From contig NZ_PUGE01000003.1 of assembly GCF_002967075.1 (NCBI RefSeq), positions 186,001 through 250,000 of the forward strand: DNA of 64,000 nucleotides. The letters run 5' to 3'. Position 1 is the first letter of the stretch, and each line of letters opens with the position of its first letter. Source of the DNA: Corynebacterium sp. J010B-136. GTDB lineage: Bacteria > Actinomycetota > Actinomycetes > Mycobacteriales > Mycobacteriaceae. Position numbers and translations under genes: made by a program. A model generated the notes under the pieces. That model was given only the letters and a program-made list of their open reading frames with translations, was not told the origin of the DNA and ran no database searches. Positions 1 through 10,580 of this stretch are shown piece after piece.

Positions 1-951
1 TCAGTGGCCGGTGGCTTGCTGTATGCCTACACCGAATACCGCGACGGCAACATCGAGGAAGACCATAAGGCCCGCGTAGATATTGATGCTGATACCGGCG
101 AAGTTTCTGTCGTCGTTACCGAAATCGATGAAAGCGGCGAAGTCATCACCGAATTTGATGACACTCCCACCAACTTTGGGCGAGTTGCGGCACCTGCTGT
201 CCGCGACGCTATCTACAAGCGCCTGCGTGAAGTAGAAGCAGACCGCGCATATGATTCCTATGCAGAACTGCAGGGCACCGTTGTCTCTGGCGTGGTTCAT
301 CAGGACGCACATGCCAATTCCCGTGGCATCGTAGTTGTGCAGTTGGGTACCGAAATTGACATCAAAGAAGGCAAAACCCAAGACGGAATCTTGCTCCCTG
401 CTGAGCAAATCCCAGGCGAGCGTCTTCGTCACGGCACCCGCGTGCGTGCTTATGTCGTAGGAGTGCAAAAAGAAGGCGCGCGTGTCCAAGTTCTTCTGTC
501 ACGCACACACCCTGAATTGGTCCGTGGCCTGTTTGAATTGGAAGTACCAGAAGTTCTTGATGGGGCAGTAGAAATTGTTGCCATCGCGCGTGAAGCTGGT
601 CACCGTTCGAAAGTTGCCGTGACAGGCCAGGTCAAAGGTCTCAACGCTAAGGGTGCCTGCATTGGCCCACGCGGACAGCGCGTAACCAATGTGATGCAGG
701 CGCTCGGCGGAGAAAAGATCGACATCATTGATTTCAATGAAGATCCGAGCGTGTATGTCGGCAATGCTTTGGCACCGTCAAAGGTCGTGCGAGTAGAAGT
801 GCTCGACGCGGAAGCTCAGCTGGCACGCGTTACCGTTCCGGATTACCAATTGTCTTTGGCCATTGGTAAAGAAGGACAAAATGCTCGCCTTGCCGCGCGT
901 CTGACTGGATGGAAGATCGACATCCACTCGGATGCTGACAAGGTGGAATAA
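1..951 (+). CDS. nusA: Transcription termination/antitermination factor NusA (5' end outside window)
   Basis: RNA-polymerase-binding elongation factor that modulates pausing, termination and antitermination. The frame is open from base 1 (Ser-Val-Ala-Gly-Gly...), so the gene starts upstream and the first GTG inside the window is internal. What remains is the end of the N-terminal polymerase-binding domain, an S1 domain (about residues 95-165 of the visible part), and two KH domains; GPRGQRV and IGKEGQNARLAARL are the KH GxxG loops. The protein ends soon after KH2, so it lacks the acidic C-terminal repeats of E. coli NusA, as is usual in actinobacteria. It heads the nusA-ylxR-infB-rbfA block. 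Confidence 0.97.
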   Translation, partial: SVAGGLLYAYTEYRDGNIEEDHKARVDIDADTGEVSVVVTEIDESGEVITEFDDTPTNFGRVAAPAVRDAIYKRLREVEADRAYDSYAELQGTVVSGVVHQDAHANSRGIVVVQLGTEIDIKEGKTQDGILLPAEQIPGERLRHGTRVRAYVVGVQKEGARVQVLLSRTHPELVRGLFELEVPEVLDGAVEIVAIAREAGHRSKVAVTGQVKGLNAKGACIGPRGQRVTNVMQALGGEKIDIIDFNEDPSVYVGNALAPSKVVRVEVLDAEAQLARVTVPDYQLSLAIGKEGQNARLAARLTGWKIDIHSDADKVE

Positions 952-1048
952 ATTCCCGGGTCACATCGTTGTAATGTCGTGAGTTCAATTTTGGCGATGT
1001 TTCAAGTAGGATTGACAACGGCCCAAGTGCAGCAGGAAGGAGTTGGTT

Positions 1049-1327
1049 TTGAGCCGACTTCGAATGTGCATAGCAACACGACAACGTCTACCGGATACGC
1101 AGCTATTGCGTGTGGTGGCTGATACGCAAGGTTGTATCATCCCCGATCCTGGCAGGCGGCTTCCCGGCAGGGGAGCCTGGATTACTCCAGATTTAGCTGC
1201 ATATGAGCTTGCGGAGAAGCGTCGGGCTTTTGCTCGCGCACTCCGGCTGTCCGCACCCGTGGATACAGGTCAAGTACGAGAGTACATATCCAAGACCTTC
1301 GAGATTGTAAGGAAGACCGAACACTGA
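1049..1327 (+). CDS. ylxR: YlxR family (DUF448) RNA-binding protein
   Basis: Small basic protein of the YlxR/DUF448 family, which sits between nusA and infB in many bacteria and is thought to bind RNA. The family's N-terminal R-M-C-I-A-T core and the GRGAWI segment are present. An AGGAAGGAG ribosome binding site at 1034-1042 decides the start: the TTG at 1049 lies 6 nt downstream, whereas the in-frame TTG at 1043 is too close. An ATG at 1064 would cut into the conserved core. Product is about 92 aa. Precise cellular function is unknown. Confidence 0.85.
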   Translation: MSRLRMCIATRQRLPDTQLLRVVADTQGCIIPDPGRRLPGRGAWITPDLAAYELAEKRRAFARALRLSAPVDTGQVREYISKTFEIVRKTEH

Positions 1328-1417
1328 TGAGCACACAACGATGAAGCATCAGCGATGAAAGTCAGTAACTGATCCTAGGGGCGCCTTGTCGCCTCTAGGG
1401 AAACTAAGAGGAGACAA

Positions 1418-4201
1418 GTGGCAGGTAAGCTACGCGTTCATGAGCTGGCGAAACAGCTCGGAATTACCAGTAAAGAACTACTCGGCACGCTGAAAGAGCA
1501 AGGCGAGTTTGTAAAGACCGCATCATCGACCATCGAACCACCGGTGGTTAAGAAGATGCGTGCACACTATGAAGCACAGGGGATCGGCAAAGATAACGCC
1601 GAGGCCCCAACTAATGCTGCTCCAGCAAAGCCAGCTGCAAAGCCAGGCGCTCCGAAACCAGGCGCGCCGAAGCCAGCAGCACCTAAGCCTGCAGCTGCTA
1701 AGCCAGCGGCAGCAAAGCCAGCGGCAGCAAAGCCAACCCCGGCTAAGCCTGTAGCTGCAAAGCCAGCAGCTCCGAAACCGGCTTCACCTAAGCCGGCAAC
1801 GCCGAAGCCAGAGGCAGCTAAGCCAGCAGCTCCTAAGCCGGCAGCACCGAAGCCTGGCGCTCCGAAGCCAGGTGCTGAGGGCGGCCCAACTCCACGCTCT
1901 ATGCCAAAGCCTGGCGGTTCACGCCGCGTGGCTAATAACCCATTTTCTTCCGGTGGCGGTTCAGGCGATCGTCCTGCTCCTCGCCCAGGTGGAGCAAAGG
2001 GTCCACGTCAAAAGCCACAGGGTGGCAAGCGTGATGGCCAGCGTCCAGATAACCGTGAAAACAAGCCACAGTCTGGTGGCCAGTCCGGTGGTCGCCGTCC
2101 ATCGCCAGCGATGATGCCTTCGCACCCGAACCCAGCAGCAATGCCTCAAAAGGCAGCAGCTGCAGGTGGTCGCGGTCGTGGCGGGCGTCCAGGCAAGGGT
2201 GGACCAGGTGCTGGTACCGGCGCTGGTGCACCCGGCGGATTCCGCAGCGGTCCAGGTGGACGCGGCGGACGTCGCGGTGGCACCGCTGGTGCATTCGGTC
2301 GTCCAGGTGGCGCACCACGTCGTGGTAAGAAGTCGAAGCGTCAGAAGAGGAATGAATATGAAGAGCTACGCGCACCAAACGTAGTTGGTGGCGTACGCCT
2401 TCCAGACGGCAAGGGCGAATCAATTCGCCTGCGTCGTGGCGCATCCTTGGCTGACTTCGCCGAGAAGATCGGTGCAGATCCAGCAGCATTGGTACAGGCA
2501 CTGTTTAACCTCGGTGAAATGGTGACTGCTACTGCTTCGGTTTCGGAAGAGACCTTGCAGTTGCTGGGCGCTGAAATCAACTACGACGTTCAGGTTGTTT
2601 CCCCAGAAGACGAAGACCGTGAACTGCTGGAGTCCTTTGACCTGCAGTTCGGTGATGATGAGGGCACTGAGGAAGACCTTGCTAAGCGTCCTCCAGTTGT
2701 TACCGTCATGGGTCACGTTGACCACGGTAAGACCCGCCTTCTGGATACGATTCGTCGTACCAACGAAGGCGCGGGCGAGGCCGGCGGTATTACCCAGGGG
2801 ATTGGTGCATACCAGACCCAGGTTGATATCGACGGTGGCGAGCGCACCATCACCTTCCTGGATACCCCAGGTCACGAGGCGTTTACCGCCATGCGCGCCC
2901 GTGGTGCAAAGTCCACTGACTTGGCAATTCTGGTTGTTGCTGCAGACGACGGCGTTATGCCGCAGACCGTCGAGGCAATCAACCACGCCAAGGCAGCGGA
3001 TATCCCAGTCGTGGTTGCTGTGAACAAGATCGATAAGCCAGAAGCTGCACCGGATAAAATCCGTGGTCAGCTGACGGAATACGGTCTGGTCCCAGAGGAA
3101 TATGGTGGTGACACCATGTTCGTCGACATCTCGGCGAAGGCTGGCACCAACATCGACGCACTATTGGAAGCTGTAGTCCTAACCGCTGATGCGGCTTTGG
3201 AACTAACCGCAAACCCAGACATGGACGCACAGGGTGTTTCCATCGAAGCTCACCTCGACCGTGGTCGTGGTCCAGTCGCAACTGTTATCGTTCAGCGCGG
3301 TACTTTGCGCGTGGGTGACTCCATCGTCGTCGGCGACTCCTTCGGTCGCGTACGCCGCATGGTCGATGAGTTCGGTCAGGACGTCGTAGAAGCTGGTCCA
3401 TCCCGTCCAGTCCAGGTTCAGGGCCTTAACGGTGTTCCTGGTGCTGGCGACAACCTCTTGGTTGTTGAAGATGACCGCGTGGCGCGTCAGATTGCAGCGC
3501 AGCGTGATGCACGTAAGCGTTCTGCACTGCAGGCTAAGTCCCGTAAGCGTGTTTCCCTTGAGGATCTGGATTCAGTACTTAAGGAAACTTCGACGCTCAA
3601 CCTCATCCTCAAGGGTGACAACGCCGGTTCTGTTGAAGCACTGGAAGACGCACTGCTTGATATTGAGATTGATGACGAGGTACAGCTCAACATCATCGAC
3701 CGTGGTGTTGGTGCAGTTACTCAGACCAACGTCTCCTTGGCTGCTGCCTCTGATGCTGTCATCATTGCCTTCAACGTTCGCGCAGAAGGCAAGGCAACTG
3801 AAGAAGCTAACGCTGAAGGCGTCGACGTTCGCTACTACACCGTTATCTACCGTGCAATCGAAGAAGTTGAGCAGGCACTCAAGGGCATGCTCAAGCCAAT
3901 CTACGAAGAGCGCGACACCGGTGTGGCAGAGATCCGTGCCCTGTTCAAGTCCTCCGCTATCGGTACCATCGCTGGTTGTATGGTCACCGAGGGCAAGGTC
4001 AAGCGCAACGGCAAGGTACGTATTGTCCGCGACGGCAATGTCATCACCTCCGATGCCAAGATTGAGTCCCTGCGTCACGAGAAGGACGACGCAAACGAAA
4101 TCAACGCTGGTTACGAGTGCGGTATGGTTCTGTCCTACCCAGATATCCAGGTTGGCGACTTCATCCAGGCATACGAAGAGGTTGAAGTACCACGTACCTA
4201 A
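1418..4201 (+). CDS. infB: Translation initiation factor IF-2
   Basis: GTPase that delivers initiator fMet-tRNA to the 30S subunit and promotes 50S joining. GTG start with AGAGGAGAC just upstream; 927 aa, typical for actinobacterial IF-2. The N-terminal IF2_N fold ([13 protein letters not shown]) is followed by a long low-complexity stretch of Ala-Lys-Pro repeats (about residues 68-155) and a Gly/Arg-rich linker (about 160-310). A second IF2_N segment precedes the G domain, with G1 GHVDHGKT at 432-439, then DTPGH and NKID. Domains II, III and the C-terminal fMet-tRNA-binding domain IV follow. The repeats are disordered and probably vary between species. Confidence 0.98.
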   Translation: MAGKLRVHELAKQLGITSKELLGTLKEQGEFVKTASSTIEPPVVKKMRAHYEAQGIGKDNAEAPTNAAPAKPAAKPGAPKPGAPKPAAPKPAAAKPAAAKPAAAKPTPAKPVAAKPAAPKPASPKPATPKPEAAKPAAPKPAAPKPGAPKPGAEGGPTPRSMPKPGGSRRVANNPFSSGGGSGDRPAPRPGGAKGPRQKPQGGKRDGQRPDNRENKPQSGGQSGGRRPSPAMMPSHPNPAAMPQKAAAAGGRGRGGRPGKGGPGAGTGAGAPGGFRSGPGGRGGRRGGTAGAFGRPGGAPRRGKKSKRQKRNEYEELRAPNVVGGVRLPDGKGESIRLRRGASLADFAEKIGADPAALVQALFNLGEMVTATASVSEETLQLLGAEINYDVQVVSPEDEDRELLESFDLQFGDDEGTEEDLAKRPPVVTVMGHVDHGKTRLLDTIRRTNEGAGEAGGITQGIGAYQTQVDIDGGERTITFLDTPGHEAFTAMRARGAKSTDLAILVVAADDGVMPQTVEAINHAKAADIPVVVAVNKIDKPEAAPDKIRGQLTEYGLVPEEYGGDTMFVDISAKAGTNIDALLEAVVLTADAALELTANPDMDAQGVSIEAHLDRGRGPVATVIVQRGTLRVGDSIVVGDSFGRVRRMVDEFGQDVVEAGPSRPVQVQGLNGVPGAGDNLLVVEDDRVARQIAAQRDARKRSALQAKSRKRVSLEDLDSVLKETSTLNLILKGDNAGSVEALEDALLDIEIDDEVQLNIIDRGVGAVTQTNVSLAAASDAVIIAFNVRAEGKATEEANAEGVDVRYYTVIYRAIEEVEQALKGMLKPIYEERDTGVAEIRALFKSSAIGTIAGCMVTEGKVKRNGKVRIVRDGNVITSDAKIESLRHEKDDANEINAGYECGMVLSYPDIQVGDFIQAYEEVEVPRT

Positions 4202-4248
4202 TTAAGGTATGAGCTACATCGTGTAGCAATTCGTATTAGATTGCTATT

Positions 4249-4277
4249 GAAGCCGGGCCTTGTGCCCGGCTTCTTTA
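4249..4277 (+). terminator. Rho-independent terminator after infB
   Basis: GAAGCCGGGC (4249-4258) pairs perfectly with GCCCGGCTTC (4264-4273) around a 5-nt loop and is followed by TTT. It lies between infB and rbfA and may let rbfA be expressed from its own promoter. Confidence 0.85.
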
Positions 4278-4359
4278 GCCCTTAAGCAAGTGTTTTCGAA
4301 TCCTAAAAAGTACACTAGGATTGTCCAAAGCTAGTTGAGAAAAAGTAGAGGCGGATATC

Positions 4360-4794
4360 ATGGCTGATCATGCACGCGCGGCCCGGATGGCAAAGCGCAT
4401 TCAAACTATTGTGGCAACCGCCATCGAGCGCGAAATTAAAGATCGCAGGCTTGAACTTGTCACCATTACTGATACCCGTGTTACCGGTGACCTACATGAC
4501 GCAACCGTGTTTTACACCGTGCGCGGCGTTGACATTGACTCAGAGCCAGATCTGGATCAGGCTGCTGAAGCTCTAAACCGTGCCAAGGGTCAGCTGCGCA
4601 AGATCGTTGGCGATCAGCTGCAGGTGCGCTTTACCCCGACCTTGGCTTTCGAGTTCGATGCTGTTCCAGAAGCATCAGCTCACATGGAAGCATTGCTTGC
4701 ACGTGCACGCGCACGTGATGAAGAGCTGGCGAAGCTCAAGGAAAACGCTAAGCCGGCTGGCGAAGCTAATCCGTATAAGACGGATGGGGAATAA
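4360..4794 (+). CDS. rbfA: 30S ribosome-binding factor RbfA
   Basis: Late 30S maturation factor that binds near helix 1 of 16S rRNA and is important for cold adaptation in other bacteria. At 144 aa it has the normal family length, with a single KH-like RbfA fold: the N-terminal R-x-A-R-M-A-K-R-I segment, the T-D-T-R-V-T strand, and the conserved LRF-like segment seen here as [16 protein letters not shown] start with AGAGGCGGA upstream. A terminator separates it from infB, but the order nusA-ylxR-infB-rbfA is conserved. The next gene starts 8 nt after its stop, so they are probably co-transcribed. Confidence 0.95.
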   Translation: MADHARAARMAKRIQTIVATAIEREIKDRRLELVTITDTRVTGDLHDATVFYTVRGVDIDSEPDLDQAAEALNRAKGQLRKIVGDQLQVRFTPTLAFEFDAVPEASAHMEALLARARARDEELAKLKENAKPAGEANPYKTDGE

Positions 4795-4802
4795 GCCTGT
4801 CC

Positions 4803-5765
4803 ATGTCCTCTATTTCAGAAGTGGTGGGAGCACTCCAGAAAGCTGACTCGGTGTGCATCGTGGCCCATCTCCGTCCAGATGCAGATGCTTTAGGTTCGAT
4901 GGCTACGTTGCGCCTGGGGCTTGAGCAGCTAGGTAAAAAGACCCGTTGTGTAATTGGCCAAGATTGGCCCATTTCAGAGAATCTTTTTACCATTCCAGGT
5001 ACTGACACCGTGGAAGTAACAACGAGTTTGCCCACCGGCTATGACCTATATGTCACGGTGGATTGCGGTTCGTTGGATCGCACCGGATTGCTTGCACGCG
5101 ATTTGGCCAAGGCCATTCGACGGGGCAACGTGGTCTGTATTGACCACCATGCCTCTAATCACGGCTTTGGCAATATCAACTTGGTTGATGTCTCGTGTGA
5201 GTCAACGACGACGGTGCTAGCGCCGGTACTGGAAGAACTTGGTGTGACTCTCAACTCTGAGATAGCGCATGCAATGTATGCAGGTCTGGTTACTGACACT
5301 GGAAGTTTCCGTTGGGGCCGGCCCCAGATGCACAGCTTTGCTGGAAAGCTGATGGAGTATGGGCTAGATACTAAGCAGATTGCCGTAGATCTGATGGACT
5401 CCAACACTGCAGAAGATTTGCAGATGCTGGGTCGAGTGCTGGCTAATGTGCAGATTGTTCCGGCCGGCAAGCACACCATGGCGGTGCTGGTTGGTCGCTA
5501 TGATGTCATCTCCGGGCATTCGGATTCTGCGGTGGAGACCATGGTTGATTTCGTGCGCGCTTTAGATGGCACGGATTTAGGCGTGGTGTTTAAGGAACAG
5601 GTGCCAGGTTTTTGGGCTGTTTCACTGCGCTCTAATGACGTCAACTGCTCGCAGGTTGCACGCCGCCTCGGTGGCGGGGGACATGTTCCTGCAGCAGGTT
5701 ACTCCACCTCGGGAGAACCAGAAGACATTATCGCGGAACTAGTGGATATCGTTGGTCAGTTCTAA
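4803..5765 (+). CDS. nrnA: DHH/DHHA1 phosphoesterase, NrnA/CnpB type
   Basis: Phosphodiesterase of the DHH-DHHA1 family. Family members degrade nanoRNA, dephosphorylate pAp, and in mycobacteria (CnpB, next to rbfA as here) hydrolyse cyclic-di-AMP breakdown intermediates or c-di-AMP. Visible motifs: H-x-R-P-D-A-D-A near residues 22-29, the DCG motif, the DHHASN signature near residue 117, and the GGGGH nucleotide-binding loop of DHHA1 near the C-terminus. The 320-aa length is typical. Soluble and cytoplasmic. It overlaps the following transporter by 14 nt. Which substrate dominates cannot be read from sequence. Confidence 0.9.
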   Translation: MSSISEVVGALQKADSVCIVAHLRPDADALGSMATLRLGLEQLGKKTRCVIGQDWPISENLFTIPGTDTVEVTTSLPTGYDLYVTVDCGSLDRTGLLARDLAKAIRRGNVVCIDHHASNHGFGNINLVDVSCESTTTVLAPVLEELGVTLNSEIAHAMYAGLVTDTGSFRWGRPQMHSFAGKLMEYGLDTKQIAVDLMDSNTAEDLQMLGRVLANVQIVPAGKHTMAVLVGRYDVISGHSDSAVETMVDFVRALDGTDLGVVFKEQVPGFWAVSLRSNDVNCSQVARRLGGGGHVPAAGYSTSGEPEDIIAELVDIVGQF

Positions 5766-7053
5766 AGATTCCCAAGTATCTGCGCGGCGGGTCTTTGGGC
5801 TTGCGCTACCTGCGCTCGGGGTATTAGCGGCGATGCCGCTGTATCTTTTGCTGGATACAGCGGTGGTCGGGCGCCTAGGTGCATCCCAGTTAGCGGCTTT
5901 GGGCGCTGCTGCGGCGGTGCAGTCGGTCCTGACTACCCAGCTGACTTTCTTGTCTTATGGCACTACCGCGCGGTCCTCGCGGCTGTTTGGGTCAGGGGAT
6001 AGGCAAGGGGCAATCGCCGAAGGCGTGCAGGCGACTTATGTTGCGCTGATCGTCGGCTTCGGGCTGGCGTGCATCATGTGGCTATTTGGCGGACAGATTG
6101 CTTTGTGGATGACGGGTAATCCCGACACCGCTAGTCTGGCTGCCTCGTGGCTGCACGTCGCTGCATTATCGATTCCCATCACCCTCGTGGAAATGGCCGG
6201 AAATGGCTGGTTACGTGGCGTACAAGATACTAAACGGCCATTGTATTTTACGCTCGCAGGCTTGATCCCAGGTGCCATTGCCGTGCCGGTATTTGTGCAC
6301 TGGTGGGGGCTTGTGGGCTCCGCCTGGGCCAATGTTTTGGGCATGGGCATTATTGCACTGCTATTTTTGCTCGAGTTGAAAAAGCAGCATACCGGCTCGT
6401 GGCGGTTGCGCCCCAGCGTTATTAAACGTCAGTTGGTCCTGGGGCGTGATTTGATTATCCGTTCCGCGAGCCTGCAGGTGGCATTTTTATCGGCCGCGGC
6501 GGTAGCAGCGCGCTTTGGTACTGCTCCATTGGCAGCACACCAGGTCATGCTGCAGATATGGAATTTCCTCACGCTGATTCTAGATTCTTTGGCTATCGCT
6601 GCCCAGACGCTCATCGGCGCTGCCTTGGGCGCGAAGTCAGTGGATACGGCACGCAATGCTGGGCAGAAGATCATTGTCTACTCGACGATATTCTCCACTG
6701 CTTTGGCGTTGGTCTTTGCACTCGGCGCAGGATTTATCCCGCGCATTTTCACCTCGGATGCGGACGTCCTAAATGCAATGGCTATTCCGTGGTGGATTAT
6801 GATTGCCATGATTATCGCTGGTGGCGTGCTTTTTGCCATCGATGGCGTGCTGCTGGGCGCTGGCGATGCCGCTTTCTTGCGCACGATTACCGTTGGCTCT
6901 GTAATTATCGGCTTTTTGCCAGGTATCTGGATTGCTTATGCACTAGATTTCGGACTCGCAGGTATCTGGGCAGGCCTTGCGGCATTTATCCTTCTACGTA
7001 CAGTCGCTGTTGTCTTCCGCTTTTATTCGATGCGTTGGGCAGTTGTGAGCTAA
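5752..7053 (+). CDS. dinF: MATE family efflux transporter (DinF-like)
   Basis: Integral membrane antiporter of the multidrug and toxin extrusion family, with about 12 hydrophobic segments over 433 aa. The first helix has the DinF-like LALPALGVLAAMPLYLLLDTA pattern split by the family's conserved Pro and Asp. TTG start at 5752 lies inside the end of nrnA (14-nt overlap), which implies translational coupling. The order rbfA-nrnA-dinF is conserved in mycobacteria. The substrate is unknown; dinF is a naming convention and does not prove DNA-damage induction here. No SOS box was seen upstream. Confidence 0.85.
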   Translation: MVSSKDSQVSARRVFGLALPALGVLAAMPLYLLLDTAVVGRLGASQLAALGAAAAVQSVLTTQLTFLSYGTTARSSRLFGSGDRQGAIAEGVQATYVALIVGFGLACIMWLFGGQIALWMTGNPDTASLAASWLHVAALSIPITLVEMAGNGWLRGVQDTKRPLYFTLAGLIPGAIAVPVFVHWWGLVGSAWANVLGMGIIALLFLLELKKQHTGSWRLRPSVIKRQLVLGRDLIIRSASLQVAFLSAAAVAARFGTAPLAAHQVMLQIWNFLTLILDSLAIAAQTLIGAALGAKSVDTARNAGQKIIVYSTIFSTALALVFALGAGFIPRIFTSDADVLNAMAIPWWIMIAMIIAGGVLFAIDGVLLGAGDAAFLRTITVGSVIIGFLPGIWIAYALDFGLAGIWAGLAAFILLRTVAVVFRFYSMRWAVVS

Positions 7054-7141
7054 CGACTTGCGGGAGAGAAACGATAAACCTGAAAGAGTACCTGCTGCTA
7101 AAGTTTCAGGGGTCAATATTTTCTTAAGCGAGGGGTAAACC

Positions 7142-7966
7142 ATGGCTGGAAAGTCATCGCACACGACGTTGTGGGCGGTTTCTGACCTGCATGCGGCCGT
7201 TAAGGCAAATAACGGCCGCATCGATGAAATACAGCCGACGAATCCTTCAGACTGGTTAATCGTGGCCGGAGATGTCGCTGAACGCACGGATTTAGTGCTG
7301 CGTGTGCTCCACAAGCTGCGCGCGCGTTTTGCCAAGGTTATTTGGGTACCGGGAAACCACGAACTTTTTTCCCGATCGACGGATCGGTACCGCGGGCGTG
7401 AGAAGTATGACGAACTGGTAGAAGGCTGTCGTGATATCGATGTGCTAACTCCGGAGGACCCTTTTGCAGTGTTCAACGGGGTTACTATCGCGCCGCTTTT
7501 TACTTTGTACGACTATTCTTTCCGCGCACCGGGCACTACGGTTGAAGACGCAATTGCGGCTGCCGTGGACCGCCAAATCATGATGACAGATGAAATTGCG
7601 ATTGCTCCGTTCGTGGATGTGCGCGCATGGTGCTGGGACCGCTTGGCGTATTCGATTAAGCGTTTGTCACGCATAACTGGTCCGACCGTGCTGATTAATC
7701 ACTGGCCGCTAGTGCAAGAACCAACGCTGAAAATGCGCTGGCCAGAAATTGGTCTGTGGTGTGGATCTCGGCATACTCGGCATTGGCCAACCCGTTATAA
7801 CGCTGAAGCAGTAATTTATGGCCACCTTCACATGCCATCTGTCGATAAGATTGATGGGGTAGACCACATTGAAGTTTCTTTAGGATACCCACGCGAGTGG
7901 ATGGCTCATCAAGGTCATCAACTGTGGCCCTATCCCGTGTTGACAATGGGGGAGGGTGCGCAATGA
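7142..7966 (+). CDS. pptH: Metallophosphoesterase, PptH-like phosphopantetheinyl hydrolase
   Basis: Calcineurin-like metallophosphoesterase of 274 aa. Metal ligands are seen as SDLH (14-17), GDV (about 43), GNHE (71-74), an NHW histidine near 180 and GHLH near the C-terminus. ATG start after AGGGG. It overlaps the next gene by ATGA. In Mycobacterium tuberculosis the gene in this position (Rv2795c, PptH) removes 4'-phosphopantetheine from carrier proteins and opposes PptT; the same adjacency suggests the same role here. Motifs are seen directly; the PptH assignment rests on synteny and family. Confidence 0.8.
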   Translation: MAGKSSHTTLWAVSDLHAAVKANNGRIDEIQPTNPSDWLIVAGDVAERTDLVLRVLHKLRARFAKVIWVPGNHELFSRSTDRYRGREKYDELVEGCRDIDVLTPEDPFAVFNGVTIAPLFTLYDYSFRAPGTTVEDAIAAAVDRQIMMTDEIAIAPFVDVRAWCWDRLAYSIKRLSRITGPTVLINHWPLVQEPTLKMRWPEIGLWCGSRHTRHWPTRYNAEAVIYGHLHMPSVDKIDGVDHIEVSLGYPREWMAHQGHQLWPYPVLTMGEGAQ

Positions 7967-8652
7967 TGATTCAGCAATCTCTTTTCCCTGACGTCGCGCG
8001 ATTTTGCTACGTCAAGACCGACCCGCAAGCGGCGGACCTTGTTAATTTCAATAACCTGCACCCGCTGGAGCAATCTGTAGCTGCGCATTCGGTGGCTACC
8101 CGCAAGGCCGAATTCGGGGATGCTCGTTGGTGCGCTCATGAAGCTTTGAAAGAATTGGGCTACCGCGGAGAAGAACCAATCTTGCGCGGGGAACGTGGAA
8201 TGCCCTTATGGCCAACTGGCTATGTTGGCTCTCTAACACACACCCCGGGTTTTCGTGCAGCGGTTGTTGCACCTACCTCGCAAGTGGTGTCCCTAGGACT
8301 CGATGTTGAAGTAGCAGAGCCCCTGCCAGAAGGCGTGCTAGAGATGATTGCGCGCTCAGGTGAAATCCCGCAGATAAACCGGCTGCGCAAGGCAGGAATT
8401 TCTTTTGCCGACCGCCTGTTATTTTGCGCCAAAGAAGCAACCTATAAGGCATGGTTTCCCATGACCCATCGTTGGTTGGGCTTTGAGCAAGCAGAAGTGG
8501 ACATTCGCGAAGATGGAACCTTAATTTCATACTTGCTGGTTCGCCCGACACCTGTGCCATTTATTTGTGGACGCTGGATGGTCCGCGATGGCTACATCAT
8601 TGTCTCCACCACGGTAGAAGCAGGCGTCGGACACGAGCGCCTGGCGTATTAA
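7963..8652 (+). CDS. pptT: 4'-phosphopantetheinyl transferase, PptT/EntD type
   Basis: Transfers 4'-phosphopantetheine from CoA to a serine of acyl and peptidyl carrier proteins, needed for mycolate and polyketide/NRPS synthesis in mycolata. 229 aa from the ATG at 7963, which overlaps the upstream TGA; a GGGGGAGGGTG ribosome site precedes it. Motifs run in the family order: RGERGMPLWP (75-84), GSLTHTPG (89-96), LGLDVE with Mg2+ ligands D114 and E116, and CAKEATYKAWFP (155-166) with E158 and K162. An upstream in-frame start at 7897 would run inside pptH and is not needed. Convergent with truB; ends overlap by 4 nt. Confidence 0.93.
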   Translation: MMIQQSLFPDVARFCYVKTDPQAADLVNFNNLHPLEQSVAAHSVATRKAEFGDARWCAHEALKELGYRGEEPILRGERGMPLWPTGYVGSLTHTPGFRAAVVAPTSQVVSLGLDVEVAEPLPEGVLEMIARSGEIPQINRLRKAGISFADRLLFCAKEATYKAWFPMTHRWLGFEQAEVDIREDGTLISYLLVRPTPVPFICGRWMVRDGYIIVSTTVEAGVGHERLAY

Positions 8653-9512
8653 AGTGTTGAAGGGTGCGCAACAAAGACGGTAGAGAGGCGTTTGCCCTTT
8701 TCTTTGACCAACGCGATAGATCGCCCATCAGGGCCCACCGCAGCATAAGTTCCTTTCAACCCGCGTGGCTCTAACCACTGACCCATGGCGAGCTTATGCG
8801 ATTCCTCAGCGGTGACATCAAGGCGGGGATAGCACCGCACGAGAGCCTCATCTAGATTCAGGGAGAGCTCCATGTTGTCCAACGGGGAGGCATCGTCAAG
8901 CGAAAATGGCCCAACCTCAGTGCGCCGAAGAGCAGTAAGGTGCCCACCTACGCCAAGCGCCTCGCCTAAATCGCGCGCGAGAGACCGGATATAGGTTCCC
9001 GAAGAACATTCCACCACGACATCGACTTCACGTGGGCTTTGACGGCTTTCTAGCACCTCAAAACGGCTGACGGTGACGGGACGTGCGGGGATATCAACGT
9101 CTTCACCATCGCGAACTCGCTGATAGGCACGCTTTCCATCGATCTTGATCGCGCTGACCTTCGCAGGCTTTTGCATGATATCGCCGGTTAAATCCGCAAT
9201 CCCGGCAAGAATTTGTTCATCGGTGATGTGTGCGGCGGAAGTTTGGGAGATAATCTCGCCTTCAAAGTCATCGGTGGTGGTTGAAGCACCTAGCAAAATC
9301 GTGGCATTATAGGCCTTTGTCGCAGTTACCATGTGTGCAAGGAACTTGGTTCCGCGTTCAATCCCCAGGATCAAAACGCCGGTGGCCATGGGATCTAAGG
9401 TGCCCGCATGTCCCACCTTGCGAGTGCCAAACTCCCTCCGTACGCGGGAGACCACATCATGAGAGGTCATCCCGGCCGGTTTATCCACAACAACAAGTCC
9501 TGAGTCAGTCAT
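8649..9512 (-). CDS. truB: tRNA pseudouridine-55 synthase TruB
   Basis: Isomerises U55 in the T-loop of tRNAs. 287 aa with the TruB catalytic motif GHAGTLDPMATGVL, in which D40 is the nucleophile, and K-P-A-G-M-T-S near the start. The actinobacterial C-terminal extension follows the core domain. Transcribed against pptT (4-nt convergent overlap) and divergent from ribF, whose GTG lies 45 nt away, so both promoters share a short region. ATG start at 9510-9512. Confidence 0.95.
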   Translation of the reverse strand: MTDSGLVVVDKPAGMTSHDVVSRVRREFGTRKVGHAGTLDPMATGVLILGIERGTKFLAHMVTATKAYNATILLGASTTTDDFEGEIISQTSAAHITDEQILAGIADLTGDIMQKPAKVSAIKIDGKRAYQRVRDGEDVDIPARPVTVSRFEVLESRQSPREVDVVVECSSGTYIRSLARDLGEALGVGGHLTALRRTEVGPFSLDDASPLDNMELSLNLDEALVRCYPRLDVTAEESHKLAMGQWLEPRGLKGTYAAVGPDGRSIALVKEKGKRLSTVFVAHPSTL

Positions 9513-9554
9513 GAGGCCATAGTCTAATCGGCAAGCAAATGATCTAGCATGTAA

Positions 9555-10574
<1,020 letters not shown>

Positions 10575-10580
10575 AAGCCA

